From assembly GCF_963678635.1 (NCBI RefSeq), contig NC_087063.1, positions 44,465,297 through 44,490,296 on the forward strand: a stretch of DNA of 25,000 nucleotides, read 5' to 3'. Shown here one piece after another: positions 1-8,685 of this stretch. Every line of letters begins with the position of its first letter. The first letter of the stretch is position 1. The position numbers were made by a program, and so were the translations under genes. A model generated the notes under the pieces. The model saw only the letters and a program-made list of their open reading frames with translations. It was not told the origin of the DNA and ran no database searches. Source of the DNA: Symsagittifera roscoffensis (lineage: Eukaryota; Xenacoelomorpha; Acoela; Convolutidae).

Positions 1-1141
1 ATGTACATAGGGATCATTGGTTAAACATAGAGATCATTGGTTATACGTGATATCAAAATATTTGGTTAAGCTATGAAAATTAAACATAGGGTAAATGATT
101 ATAAATGTTGTACATAGGAACCATTAGGTTTAAATTTTTTACATAGGGATCATTAGGTATAAAAGGTTTATATAGGGATCATTAGGTATAAATATTTTAC
201 ATAGGGATCATTAGGTATAAATTTGTTACATAGGGATCATTAGGTATAAAAGTTTTACATATGGATCATTATGTATAAATATTTACATAGGGATCATTGG
301 GTATAAATATTTTACATAGGGATCATAAGGTATAAATATTTTACATAGGGATCATTAGATATAATTATTTTACATAGGGATCATTAGGTATAAATATTTA
401 CATAGGGATCATTAGCTATAAAAATTATACATAGGGATCATTAGGTATAAATTTTTTACATAGGGATCACTAGGTATAAATTTTGTACATAGGGATCATT
501 AGGTATAAAAGTTTTTATATAGGGATCATTAGGTATAAATATTTACATAAGGATCATTAGGTATAATTATTTTACATAGGGATCATTAGGTATAAATTTT
601 TTACATAGGGATTATTAGGTATACATTTTTTACATAGGGATCATTAGGTATAAAAATTTTACATAGGGATCATTAGGTATAAATATTTTACATAGGGATC
701 ATTAGGTATAAATTTTTTACATAGGGATCATTAGGTATAAATTTTTACATAGGGATCATTAGGCATAAATTTTTTACATAGGGATCATTAGGTATAAATA
801 TTTTACATAGGGATCATTAGCTATAAAAAATATACATAGGGATCATTAGGTATAAAATTTTTACATAGGGATCATTAGGTATAAATTTTTTACATAGGGA
901 TCATTAGGTATAAAACTTTTTCATAGGGATCATTAAGTATAATTTTTTTACATAGGGATCATTAGGTATAAATATTTTACATAGGGATCATTAGGTATAA
1001 ATATTTTACAAAGGGATCTTTAGGTATAATTTTTTACATAGGGATCATTAGGTATAAATTTTTACATAGGGATCATTAGGTATAAATTTTTTACATAGGG
1101 ATAATTAGGTATAAATAATTTACAAGGATTCATTAAGTAAA
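1..1141. repeat. 28-29-bp AT-rich minisatellite array, main block
   Basis: About 38 tandem units are visible. Each has a conserved core, ACATAGGGATCATTAGGTAT followed by AA, and then 6-9 bases made only of A and T. Units begin roughly every 28-29 bp (for example near 200, 229, 371, 399, 428, 457). Core variants are point changes (ATATGGATC near 256, ATAAGGATC near 544, CAAAGGGATCTT near 1006). The first 120 bases hold degenerate units, so the array either starts here or continues past the left edge. No reading frame is supported. It is not a CRISPR array: the spacers are too short and pure A/T. Confidence 0.97.
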
Positions 1142-1410
1142 AAAATTTGAAACAGGAAATTTCAAAAAAAATTGAAAAAAAAAATGAAAAAAAAATTTGA
1201 AAAAAAAAATTGAAAAAAAATTTGAAAAAAAGTTTGAAAAAAAATTTGAAAAAAAAAAATTGAAAAGAAATTTGAAAGAAAAAATTGAAAAAAAATTTGA
1301 AAAAAAGTTTGAAAAAATTTGATAAAAAAAAATTGAAAAAAAATTTGAAAAAAAAAATTTTAAGAAATTTTTTTTTTTTTTGCAAATTTTTGGATGAAAA
1401 ATTTTTTTGG
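1142..1410. repeat. C-free 12-bp-period A-rich block, copy 1
   Basis: After the last minisatellite unit the plus strand becomes runs of TTGAAAAAAAAT. TTGA recurs at spacings of mostly 12 bp (12,12,12,12,14,12,12,12,12,10,13,12). From about 1166 to 1382 the plus strand has no C at all. The minus-strand Phe/Lys-rich frame here is a by-product of the repeat (TTT, TTC and AAA codons only), not a gene. Confidence 0.93.
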
Positions 1411-1699
1411 AAAAGTTTTTACATAGGGATCATTAGGTATAAATTTTTTACATAGGGATCATTAGGTATAAAACTTTTTCATAGGGATCATTAAGTATAA
1501 TTTTTTTACATAGGGATCATTAGGTATAAATATTTTACATAGGGATCATTAGGTATAAATATTTTACAAAGGGATCTTTAGGTATAATTTTTTACATAGG
1601 GATCATTAGGTATAAATTTTTACATAGGGATCATTAGGTATAAATTTTTTACATAGGGATAATTAGGTATAAATAATTTACAAGGATTCATTAAGTAAA

Positions 1700-1974
1700 A
1701 AAATTTGAAACAGGAAATTTCAAAAAAAATTGAAAAAAAAAATGAAAAAAAAATTTGAAAAAAAAAATTGGAAAAAAATTTGAAAAAAAGTTTGAAAAAA
1801 AATTTGAAAAAAAAAAATTGAAAAGAAATTTGAAAGAAAAAATTGAAAAAAAATTTGAAAAAAAGTTTGAAAAAAATTTGATAAAAAAAAATTGAAAAAA
1901 AATTTGAAAAAAAAAATTTTAAGAAATTTTTTTTTTTTTTGCAAATTTTTGGATGAAAAAATTTTTTGGAAAAG
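1700..1974. repeat. C-free 12-bp-period A-rich block, copy 2
   Basis: This is the second copy of the TTGAAAAAAAAT block, carried by the 558-bp duplication, with a few single-base differences (TTGG for TTGA near 1769). It has the same strand asymmetry. The minus-strand Phe-rich frame is again an artefact. Confidence 0.93.
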
Positions 1975-2105
1975 TTTTTACATAGGGATCATTAGGTAAA
2001 AATATTTTACATAGGGATCATTAGGTATAAATATTTTACATAGGGATCATTAGGTATAAATATTTACATAGGGATCATTAGGTATAATCGATACCCAATG
2101 ATCCC
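1975..2105. repeat. Last minisatellite units and inverted terminal unit
   Basis: Four direct units (starting near 1979, 2008, 2037 and 2065) are followed directly by a unit in reverse orientation. Positions 2071-2085 (GGGATCATTAGGTAT) and 2091-2105 (ATACCCAATGATCCC) are reverse complements at 14 of 15 positions, separated by AATCG. The array therefore ends in a 15-bp hairpin, and direct units stop there. Confidence 0.9.
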
Positions 2106-2290
2106 TGTAGTGATCACCCCCCCCCCAATCCCAGTGACGTATATCTATACTACTTACATGAAAACATCTTTTTGGATCGAAGCTTTAAATTTTTTCTCTA
2201 TAGATTAATGCGTAGCAATTTTATTCAAAAACTTTTTTAGCAATGTGCTTAAGAATCTGCAGAATGACGTCACTTTTAACTGGGACCGAC
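2106..2290. other. Unique flank with a C10 run
   Basis: This is unique-looking sequence between the minisatellite and the next inverted repeat. The only notable feature is a run of ten C at 2117-2126, just after the palindrome TGATCA. I see no reading frame or RNA gene. Confidence 0.7.
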
Positions 2291-2531
2291 CAATTAGCAT
2301 GTGTGTCGATTAGCATGCCCATCTACGAGAATATAATTTTGAAATTTCGCTATTTCACGATTTGTTTATTCAAATTTGAAATTTTGGACAGCGTGCCGAG
2401 CTTTTGAACAGCGTGCCTAACAAATCAAGTGGTTTTCGAAAGTATTTGAAATTTGAGGCCCAATTTTTTCGTCTGAAAGTACACCATGTTGGAGCATTTA
2501 GCGCATGCTAATAGGTACGCATGCTAATCGC
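2291..2531. repeat. Short inverted-repeat (fold-back, MITE-like) element
   Basis: The left arm 2291-2320 and right arm 2501-2531 are inverted copies matching at about 25 of 31 positions. Each arm is itself a pair of ATTAGCATG motifs 16 bp apart, so four copies of the 9-mer lie in a 2+2 inverted arrangement. The interior has a direct repeat around ACAGCGTGCC (near 2390 and 2412). There is no transposase and I could not define a target-site duplication. It could be a non-autonomous fold-back element or a degenerate palindromic repeat. Confidence 0.7.
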
Positions 2532-2690
2532 TACACCCACGTTTTAACTATGCATTTCGAAAACTGTCAAAAGCTGTTAACACTATCTAGTTTTTGTTAT
2601 ATGACTATGCTTTATGACACGGTGCACCTGTTAATGCAGGTTGCGAAAATCTTTTTTGGAGAAAAACGAAGACGTGACAGAATCAAGCAG
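2532..2690. other. Non-coding sequence, nothing recognised
   Basis: This is the sequence between the inverted-repeat element and module A1. A 65-codon plus-strand frame starting at 2505 runs through the right arm of the inverted repeat and into this segment. It has no recognisable domain and I do not regard it as a gene. Confidence 0.6.
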
Positions 2691-3532
2691 ACATGTTTTT
2701 GAGTTGACAATGAAAACTTGAATGCTTCGCAAAAACTTGCTTTAACCATTAGTCGGCAGCGGATATTTGTAGCGCGCTTTCATTTCTAATGTAAACAGTT
2801 AAATCTTGCTACCCCCAAATCAACTTTTTTGGGCCTAGCTTGCGCCAAGAGATAACAATTAACCTTAGATTGAATTAACAACTGGGAAAAAGATGAAGCA
2901 AGAAAACAAAGACTACGCGCATCCAGTTTCAAGAGTTGAAAATCAATTATTTTAGCACCAGTTTTTTTTAAATTTTTAAACAATATAGTTAGAATATAAT
3001 CAATTTTTTATGAAAGCCATTAACTAATTATAGAACAATTTAATCGAATAAATTCAAATGCTGTTTCATCTTCTTGATTTGATTTTAGGTCATTTTTTTT
3101 ACTTTTCTGTTTTTGTTATGAAATATATAAATAAGTCGCTTTCAATGGATTGTAGTAAGAAAGTTAATCACCCCGCCCCTAGTAAACCGATACTTTTAGC
3201 ATTTTACTATTTCGGGGGGCGAGGAAAAAGAACACGTTTGCGCATGATTTTTTTCGAGTATCTATTTTATCCTTCTCGGATACCCTATACCTAAAATTGA
3301 CAATCCTGAGGCTGAATATACGTTTATGATTGGTTCAAAATACGATGCATCAAAATACGAGAAAAATTACATAATCATGCCGCAATACGATAGTTTTTTA
3401 TTGGTTGAATTTCAATGCAGCTAGATATGTCATTGCGCGTCATTGTGCGATTTAATTTAAAAGCTAGCATGATTGGAAAATACTCTGATTTTCTTTAATT
3501 TCATTTTCCTACAGTGGTGTAATCTGATCAGT
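2691..3532. repeat. Module A, copy 1
   Basis: This roughly 840-bp module recurs at 8686-9531 and 12957-13805. It starts at ACATGTTTTTGAGTTG and ends near CCTACAG. Copy 1 is the most diverged of the three. Short frames on both strands (3058-3294 plus, 2786-2983 minus) are broken by frameshifts or stops in the other copies, so neither is supported as a gene. The module contains a GC-rich hairpin at 3171-3224 and a cluster of AAAATACGA-type repeats near 3337-3390. Confidence 0.92.
3171..3224. other. GC-rich hairpin of module A, copy 1
   Basis: The 5' arm CCCCGCCCC (3171-3179) can pair with GGGGCGAGG (3216-3224) at 8 of 9 positions, with one C-A mismatch. In DNA this AT-rich the GC block stands out. 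Module A copies 2 and 3 keep the same arms with different lesions. Confidence 0.7.
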
Positions 3533-3593
3533 TGGTAAAATTGAAACTAAGTTTTTGCAAAGGCTACAAAATTTAATAACATAATTAAAAATG
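3533..3593. other. Junction between modules A1 and C1
   Basis: About 60 bases link the end of A1 to the start of C1. In the other copies module A is followed by module B instead, so the left cluster has a different module order. Confidence 0.7.
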
Positions 3594-4362
3594 CTTCGAT
3601 ATACCACTTATATACATATCTCTTCCGATCAATAAAAGCCAAGCGCTTCAGAACACGGTGTCAGGTATAAACAAGGAAATAGCTACAGTTTTACCAGTGC
3701 AAATAATTTCTGAAACCAAATCAAAGTAAACCGTTTCTAAAATCAAAGTTAACTACTGAATCCATTCCAAGTTTGCTTATACCACCAAAATACAGTAGAG
3801 CAAAATAACCAGCAGATTTCCTCAGACTGCAGGAGGGAAAAACTGAAAATAACTCAGACTAAAACAAATCATTGCAAGTGTTGGTCAAAAAACAAGGAAA
3901 GAGAGAGTGATTTTCAGCTGCTGAAACATCTTGGCTGCAAAAGTTGATAAGTTTTAGTTTTTTTTCTATATGTTCTATATTCATGTTAGCCTGGGTAAAA
4001 TTTAAACGCTTTTAGGCCAAATGATTGGTATTCTTGAAATTGAAAAAGAAGTTAATCGTTGAACCATTACTCTCATCAAACAAAATTTTACAAAAACGGA
4101 TAAAAAACGGATTTTAAAAAAATGACATTATTTCCACAGAGCTAGTAGAAAAAGAAAAACTTATCAATGAAAACTTTCAGTGATTCTTGCATCTGAACAG
4201 AGTTCAGAGTTTAAAACTTTTAGTTCATAAAAAAAATTATTTCGATGATTTTTGTTCTGATTTTTGAAGAAAATGCTGAAGAGTTAGGCATTGTTTCGTT
4301 TTTTGAGTTTTTAAAACAGGCAATTTTGAATTGAAGATAAAATTTTGCTTGTTTCAATCAAG
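3594..4362. repeat. Module C, copy 1
   Basis: This module begins near GATATACCACTTATATAC and is shared with 10337-11267, 14600-15517, 16113-17035 and the truncated 17800-18003. Recognisable landmarks are GGTGTCAGGTATAAAC, CCATTCCAAGTTTG, AAGGAAAGAGAGAGTG and short AAAACGGAT repeats. Copy 1 lacks the last 150 bp or so of the other copies (the part with GAAGGAGATT and TTAGCCAGTC). No coding frame persists between copies. Confidence 0.92.
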
Positions 4363-4363
4363 A

Positions 4364-5000
4364 ATATATAATGCGAAACGTTCCTAACCACCGCAATCAA
4401 TTGTTGGGGAAACAGTACAGGTTTATATGCAGTACTGAGCCTGTTAACTTTTGTTGTGACCAAGACAGACTCGACTAACGGGACCTTTTTGGTTCTCCTA
4501 TGGTAGGGAGTGCCAATAGCCTAGCTTTTTCTGCGAAACATTTTTAACCACCGCCCTCAAATTTAGGGGAAAAGTATAATATCAGGGTTGCTGGGACGTT
4601 TGTGTGCAGTTCTGAGCTTAATAACTTTTGTTGTGAACAAGATAGATGCTCTTTTAACAGGACCTTTTTGGTTCTCCTATGGTAGGGTGAGCCAATAGCC
4701 TAACTATTTATATCAGTTGGAGCGTAATCTGAGATGAAAAAAAACAACTGTCATAATTTGAAATCAGTAAAAAGTATATTATATTTTGAACACTCTTATT
4801 TTTTCTGAAAATAGAATTTTGACTTAATTGAGGCTGCAAACCCGATAAATTTTGATGTGGTTAAGATACACAACTGTTTATGTGGCCTTTTATGTTCTCA
4901 TATGCTAGGGAAATCCAGCAGCCTAGCTAATTTTTTATTTCTATTATAAACTAAGATCTAAAAACTCTTCAAAATTTTATGAGAAAATTGAAAAATTAAA
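4364..5000. repeat. Module B, copy 1, with three internal subunits
   Basis: Module B is built from diverged subunits of about 150-200 bp. Subunits 1 (4370-4527) and 2 (4528-4735) share CGAAACRTT, AACCACCGCC, TTAGGGGAAA, TTCTGAGCTT, GGTTCTCCTATGGTAGGG and GCCTA. Subunit 3 (4790-4960) is older and keeps GATGTGGTTAAGATACAC and GCTAGGGAAATCCAGCAG. GGTTCTCC and GGAGAGCC can form an 8-bp hairpin where the right arm is intact (for example 9804-9827). Confidence 0.92.
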
Positions 5001-6199
5001 AGAAAAAATGAAACAAAAATAAAAAGTTATAAAAAAAACTCTGATTTTTTGTTTCAAACTGTCAATTTAACTTCCAATTGATCAAACAAGAGTTGTAACA
5101 AAATGAAATACCTTTGCGAAGCTCTAGAGATGTTTTTTTTTGAAAAAATAATTTTTTCCCTTATGTGCCTAAATGGTGAACCGAGATGAATGAAAATTGA
5201 ATTTTTATTTTAATTTCCAGCAGCCTCCGGTAAGCATTATATTTGCTTAAAAACAACTGCTTTTCGGCAGAATTTTCGTTTTTTGAACTACATAAATAAT
5301 AAAACTTTTAAACCTAACAGTAGCAAACAGATTGATTTGCATAGAACCATTGGTTCAGAATTGCAAAATTTTTAGTTTGAAATAAAACAATTTTGCTGTT
5401 TTTTTTCAAAATGGCTATTTTTGAATTTTTCATTTTTGTTTAAAAAAGGATTTTGACTAATTCAAGGTTCTGAACCCGATAACTTTTCATCTGATAATGA
5501 TAGACGCTTGGTAATGAGGACTATTTCTATTCTTCTATGGTAGGACAAGCCATTGAAATTATTAATTTTTCACCTGGATTATTGGTAGACTGAGAAATGA
5601 CATGTGGTTTTTTTTGGGACGAAACAGAAAAATCAAAAAGCTTCAAAAAAGAATTTATCCTAAAATTTTGTTTTCAATGGTTTGCTATAAATTTTTTGCG
5701 TCGTGCTAGGAAACAAAGGTATTCCTGGAACTAGTCTTGTGCAACAAAAACTTGTCTATTTCAAAAATGAAAGATTTTAATGGACATTCTACCTGATACG
5801 CTATCTATCTCTTTCTAGATTTTTGCTATTAAACTTTTCTCTAAATTTGATTGACAACCAGACACAAAAACTTAATTGAGCCAATTGATAACGAAACAAT
5901 CAAAGAAGGTCAAGCAAAAAATGATTTATTAGCAGTTCTCTGGTATTATAGATTTTATAAGTTTGTTTTAACTTTTCAAACTTAATTTATTTTCTGAACC
6001 ATCGGCTAAATCTATTTTCCAATAAGTTTCAAAAAAGGAAGGATGTGAAGAAGCTAGGAAAAAGGTTTCGTTAGCTGTTTTCTGATATCATAGATTCTAT
6101 AAAAGTCTTTTGATTATTTATATTTTGTCTAAATTCGAGAGTTTGTTAATTGTTTTTTCAATAAAATTTCGAAATAAATAGGGCAAAAAAGAGAGTAAC
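5001..6199. other. Diverged non-coding spacer with decayed repeats
   Basis: There is no gene here. A fourth, very decayed module-B subunit can be recognised at about 5450-5575 (CCCGATAACTTTT, TTCTATGGTAGGACAAGCC). A string near 5215-5235 looks like an acceptor, a 9-base exon and a donor (TTTCCAG, CAGCCTCCG, GTAAGC). It echoes the CCAGCAGCC of module B subunit 3, so I treat it as chance. A pair of diverged repeats about 140 bp apart lies at 5851-6160 and is listed separately. Confidence 0.7.
5765..6160 (+). repeat. Diverged repeat of about 140 bp with a coding-like core
   Basis: Positions 5929-5960 and 6071-6102 match at 27 of 32 bases, 142 bp apart, and a fainter third copy may lie near 5770-5880. 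In the plus frame the first copy reads LAVLWYYRFYK inside an open stretch of 44 codons (5851-5985, no start codon). The second reads LAVF-stop-YHRFYK. Both are preceded by a KEG motif, and none of the six differences in the core falls at a second codon position. The YYR..K pattern loosely recalls the YYRxF region of retrotransposon reverse transcriptases, but no catalytic motif is visible. It may be a relic of a coding repeat, or chance. Confidence 0.35.
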
Positions 6200-7025
6200 A
6201 TATTTTAATTTTCAGATTTCCTGAAGGAAAAAACAATTTGTCCACTGATCCAGTTTTTTCATTTCGATAGTTGTTAACAAAAAATTTGAATCTCAAAGAA
6301 CTTTGAGGCTAAATATTCTCATTGCGAGACTCAAAACTTGAAAAACGCGCATAAAACCTCCCAAAATGTGCCCTCAAAAAAAAAATATCAAACAATTGCA
6401 CATGGTTGAAATTACTTCTCTTAAAAAATCATTGCAAAAGCAAGCTAGGACAAGTAGTCTAATAGTATGAACCTTTCTTATGTTCGGTTCTAACTGGCAA
6501 ACACGAGTGCACATTTGGTAGCACTTGTTTTCTAATCTTGATCTGTATCATTGGAAACTTCATTGCAACTGTTCTCTGCTTTTCTGTGGCTATTCTTTAA
6601 GATGATTAAGCGCGAGCGGCTGAGTGTGAAGGACGCGAGAGTTTCATTCTCAAGGTTGATCGTTCGACTCCTTCGCGTAGGCAAAGTTTTACTAAGTTGA
6701 GATTTATTTCTTTTTTTTTCATTTCACTTTATACAGCTGCTTTCTGTCGTTTTCTGGCTAGTGTTTAAGGAAACCACATTACCTCTTGTTTCATTAGCAA
6801 AACGAATTTGGAGACTTTTTCTTACTACTTTTGAAAAAGGTACCGAATAATTGTTTTCGGAGTAATTTTTCTTTGTCCCGACCAATTCCGGGCATTTAAT
6901 TGGAATTTTTTCTTTAACATCCTATTTTTTTGTTGTCTTGAGCTGCAGTGTCAAAAATCGTTTGCATTTAACCTGTGTTTTTTTTTAAATCTGGTGGTTT
7001 GAGAATGGTTATATTAAGGGCAATT
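6200..7025 (+). repeat. Module E, copy 1, with tRNA-like core
   Basis: This module starts at TTTTAATTTTCAG and is shared with 7508-8337, 11808-12608, 18004-18606 (partial) and 21366-22260. Landmarks in order are a TTCAG/CTGAA hairpin, CCACTGATCCAG, GCGCATAAAACC, AAGCAAGCTAG, GTTCGG, TGGCAAACACGAGTG, TTGCAACTGTTCTCTGC, the tRNA-like segment, CTTTTTCTTACTACTTTTG and TTGTCCCGACCAATTC. Copy 1 keeps an internal stretch (about 6287-6335, with the perfect palindrome CTCAAAG-AA-CTTTGAG at 6292-6307) that copies 2 and 3 lost and copy 5 keeps in part. Confidence 0.92.
6610..6682 (+). pseudogene. tRNA-like fossil with A and B boxes, copy 1
   Basis: In tRNA numbering, position 8 falls at 6617 and position 52 at 6661, the canonical 44-base offset. 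The A box is CGGCTGAGTGTG (two mismatches to TRGCNNAGYNGG) and the B box CGTTCGACTCC (one mismatch to GGTTCGANTCC). This copy best preserves the anticodon arm: GAGA-GTTTCAT-TCTC gives four pairs around a 7-base loop with T33, TTC at 34-36 and A37. The acceptor stem does not pair, so no functional tRNA is expected. TTTT follows at 6687. Confidence 0.65.
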
Positions 7026-7507
7026 ATTGCGGGATATATTTCATTCTACTTACGCGTATTTATTTAGTCCACTCAATTAAAAAAGAAACTTGGGAAGATA
7101 AAAATTGGTGCTTTTTTCAATAATCCTTATTTTCGGAGAAAATGCAGATTATTTCTCCTTTGAGTAATTTTTTATTATAAGTTGGGCAGTTAAAATGAGA
7201 GAAAAAATTAAAAAACTCTTTTTACAATTGGAAGTTTTGACTCCTTGAGTTCAAGTGCAAAAAAAATCAAGCCTTCTTTTTTTGTGAAACTCTAGGGGTC
7301 GGAAAACTAGCGAAATGGCTAAATTTTGGACTACTTTATGCACACTATGAAAATTTTAATTATAATGATCAAACATAACGCGAAATTTTTATAAGCGTTT
7401 TGTTATTCCTTACAAAAAAATCTTTCCAAACTGCTTTGAGCGAAGCAAAATGATCGTAAAAATTTTTGTTCGATTCAAATTTCTATACTTGATATTTGGT
7501 TTTGCAC
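7026..7507. repeat. Module D, copy 1
   Basis: This copy runs from GGGATATATTTCATTC to TTTGCAC and is shared, whole or in part, with six other places (8338, 11333, 12609, 18607, 21036, 22261). All seven copies keep an unusually invariant core around GACTCCTTGAGTTCAAGTG, which contains the palindrome CTTGA-GT-TCAAG, followed by ATCAAGCCTTC and GGTCGGAAAACT. The right end overlaps a minus-strand coding-like segment. Confidence 0.93.
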
Positions 7508-7509
7508 AT
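7356..7509 (-). pseudogene. Coding-like relic in module D, copy 1 (stop-interrupted)
   Basis: On the minus strand an ATG at 7509-7507 opens a frame that reads MCKTKYQV, a TAG stop, then KFESNKNFYDHFASLKAVW and so on. A one-base shift near the end lies upstream of a TAA at 7358-7356 that the copies share. The frame aligns codon for codon with the open version at 18936-19085. No family was recognised. It may be a dead copy of a small exon. Confidence 0.35.
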
Positions 7510-8337
7510 AATTTTAATTTTCAGATTATCTGAAGAAAAAAAACAATTTATCCACTGATCCAGGTTTCTCAATTCGATGATTGTTATCAACAATGATTGA
7601 AATTTTTGAAATGTTTCTGCAGAAAACGCGCATAAAACCTCCAAAAACGTGCGCTTAGAAAATAAAATATCAACAAACCTTCTTTGAAATTTCTTCACAC
7701 GTGATTGAAATTTCTTCTCTTAAAAAATCATTGCAATAGCAAGCTAGCACAATTAATCTATTAGTATGAACCTATTTTATGTTCGGACCTAACTGGCAAA
7801 CACGAGTGCTCATTTGGTGAACTGTTTTTTTTTTCTCGTCTTGATCTGTATCATTGGAAATTTCTTTGCAACTGTTCTCTGCTTTTTGTGACTAGTGTTT
7901 AAGATTATTAAGCATGAGTGGCTGACTGGGAAGGACGCAAAAGTTTCATTCTCAAGGTTGATGGTTCGACTCCTTCGCGTAGGCAAAGTTTTACTAAGTT
8001 GAGATTTGTTTCTACTTTTTTCATTTCAATTTTTAGAGCTGTTTTCTGTCGTTTTCTCGCTAGTGGTTAAGGAAACCACAATTACCTCTGTGTTTCATTA
8101 GCAAAACGAACGTGGAGACTTTTTCTTACTACTTTTGAAAAAGGTACTGAATAATTGTTTTCGGAGTAGTTTTTCTTGTTTGTCCCGACCAATTCGGTCA
8201 TTTATTTGGAATATTTTCTTTAACATCCGAAGTTTTTTGTTGTCTTGAGTGCAGTGTCAAAAATTTTTTGCATTTTACCTGTGTTTTTTTTAATTCGATG
8301 GTTTGAGAATGATTAAATTTAGGGCAATGAATGCAGG
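7508..8337 (+). repeat. Module E, copy 2
   Basis: This copy is shared with copies 1, 3, 4 and 5. It opens with a hairpin, TTTTCAGA (7518-7525) with TCTGAAGA (7529-7536) and loop TTA. It lacks the palindromic stretch of copies 1 and 5 but keeps the GAAATGTTTCTGCAG stretch that copy 1 lost. Copy 5 carries both, so it looks closest to the ancestral form. A 71-codon minus-strand frame (7483-7698) spans the D/E boundary and is not supported by the other copies. Confidence 0.92.
7912..7984 (+). pseudogene. tRNA-like fossil, copy 2
   Basis: The A box is TGGCTGACTGGG (one mismatch, C for G at tRNA position 15) and the B box GGTTCGACTCC (perfect). Position 8 is at 7919 and position 52 at 7963, exactly tRNA-like. 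The anticodon loop TTC with T33 and A37 is retained, but one stem pair is lost (GAAA against TCTC). TTTT follows at 7989. The acceptor stem is absent. Confidence 0.65.
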
Positions 8338-8685
8338 ATATATTTCATTCTACTTACGCGTATTTATTTAATTCACCTGAGTAAAAAAAAACTTTGGAAA
8401 ATAAAAATTGTTGCTTTTTTAATTTTCCTTATTTTCGGAAAAAATGTAGATTATTTGTCTTTTGAGTTTTTTCTTTATTATAAGTTGGGCACTTAAAATG
8501 AGAGAATTAAAAAAACTTGTTTTATTTTTGAAAGTTTTGACTCCTTGAGTTCAAGTGTAAAAAAACCAAGCCTTCTTTTTTTAGTGAAAATCTAGGAATA
8601 GGGGTCGGAAAACTCGCAAATTGGCTAAACCTTGGACTTTTTTATGGACAATATGTAGATTTTAGTTATAATGATGAAACATAAA
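8338..8685. repeat. Module D, short copy 2
   Basis: This copy keeps the invariant GACTCCTTGAGTTCAAGTG core (near 8541) but stops before the minus-strand coding-like segment. After ATGAAACATAAA it is joined to module A2. Confidence 0.92.

Larger units (their letters stand above)
857..1974. repeat. 558-bp tandem duplication inside the minisatellite
   Basis: Copy 1 (about 857-1414) and copy 2 (about 1415-1974) are almost identical. Landmarks repeat at a constant offset of 558: the odd unit with AAACTTTTTCATAGGG at 913 and 1471, and CAAGGATTCATTAAG at 1123 and 1681. The offset becomes 559 at TGGATG (1391 and 1950) through a homopolymer indel. Each copy holds ten minisatellite units plus an A-rich block. 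The near identity points to a recent unequal exchange. Confidence 0.93.

Noticed and set aside
1062-1944. Minus-strand Phe/Lys-rich frames of 107 and 74 codons
   Set aside because: They are translations of the TTGAAAAAAAAT repeat and nothing else. Composition is set by the repeat and there is no start context or domain.
1142-1974. Periodic An/Tn clusters (PATC) of Caenorhabditis
   Set aside because: The period read directly is about 12 bp, not the helical 10 bp. It is a simple tandem repeat.
1-2105. CRISPR-like look of a repeated core with spacers
   Set aside because: Spacers are 6-9 bp of pure A/T, there are no cas genes, and the sequence is eukaryotic in character.
2786-2983. 65-codon minus-strand frame in module A1
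   Set aside because: In A2 the frame is shifted and changes fall at all three codon positions, including several at position 2.
3058-3294. 78-codon plus-strand frame in module A1
   Set aside because: The matching sequence in A2 and A3 is shifted by T-run indels and gains stops. Substitutions show no codon pattern.
4806-4950. Plus-strand frame in module B subunit 3 (contains FDVVKIHNC and KSSSLANF)
   Set aside because: It looks protein-like in B1, but other copies have an in-frame TAA near the start and many second-position changes.
5211-5240. Micro-exon between TTTCCAG and GTAAGC
   Set aside because: It is nine bases with no neighbouring exons, and it echoes a module B string (CCAGCAGCC).
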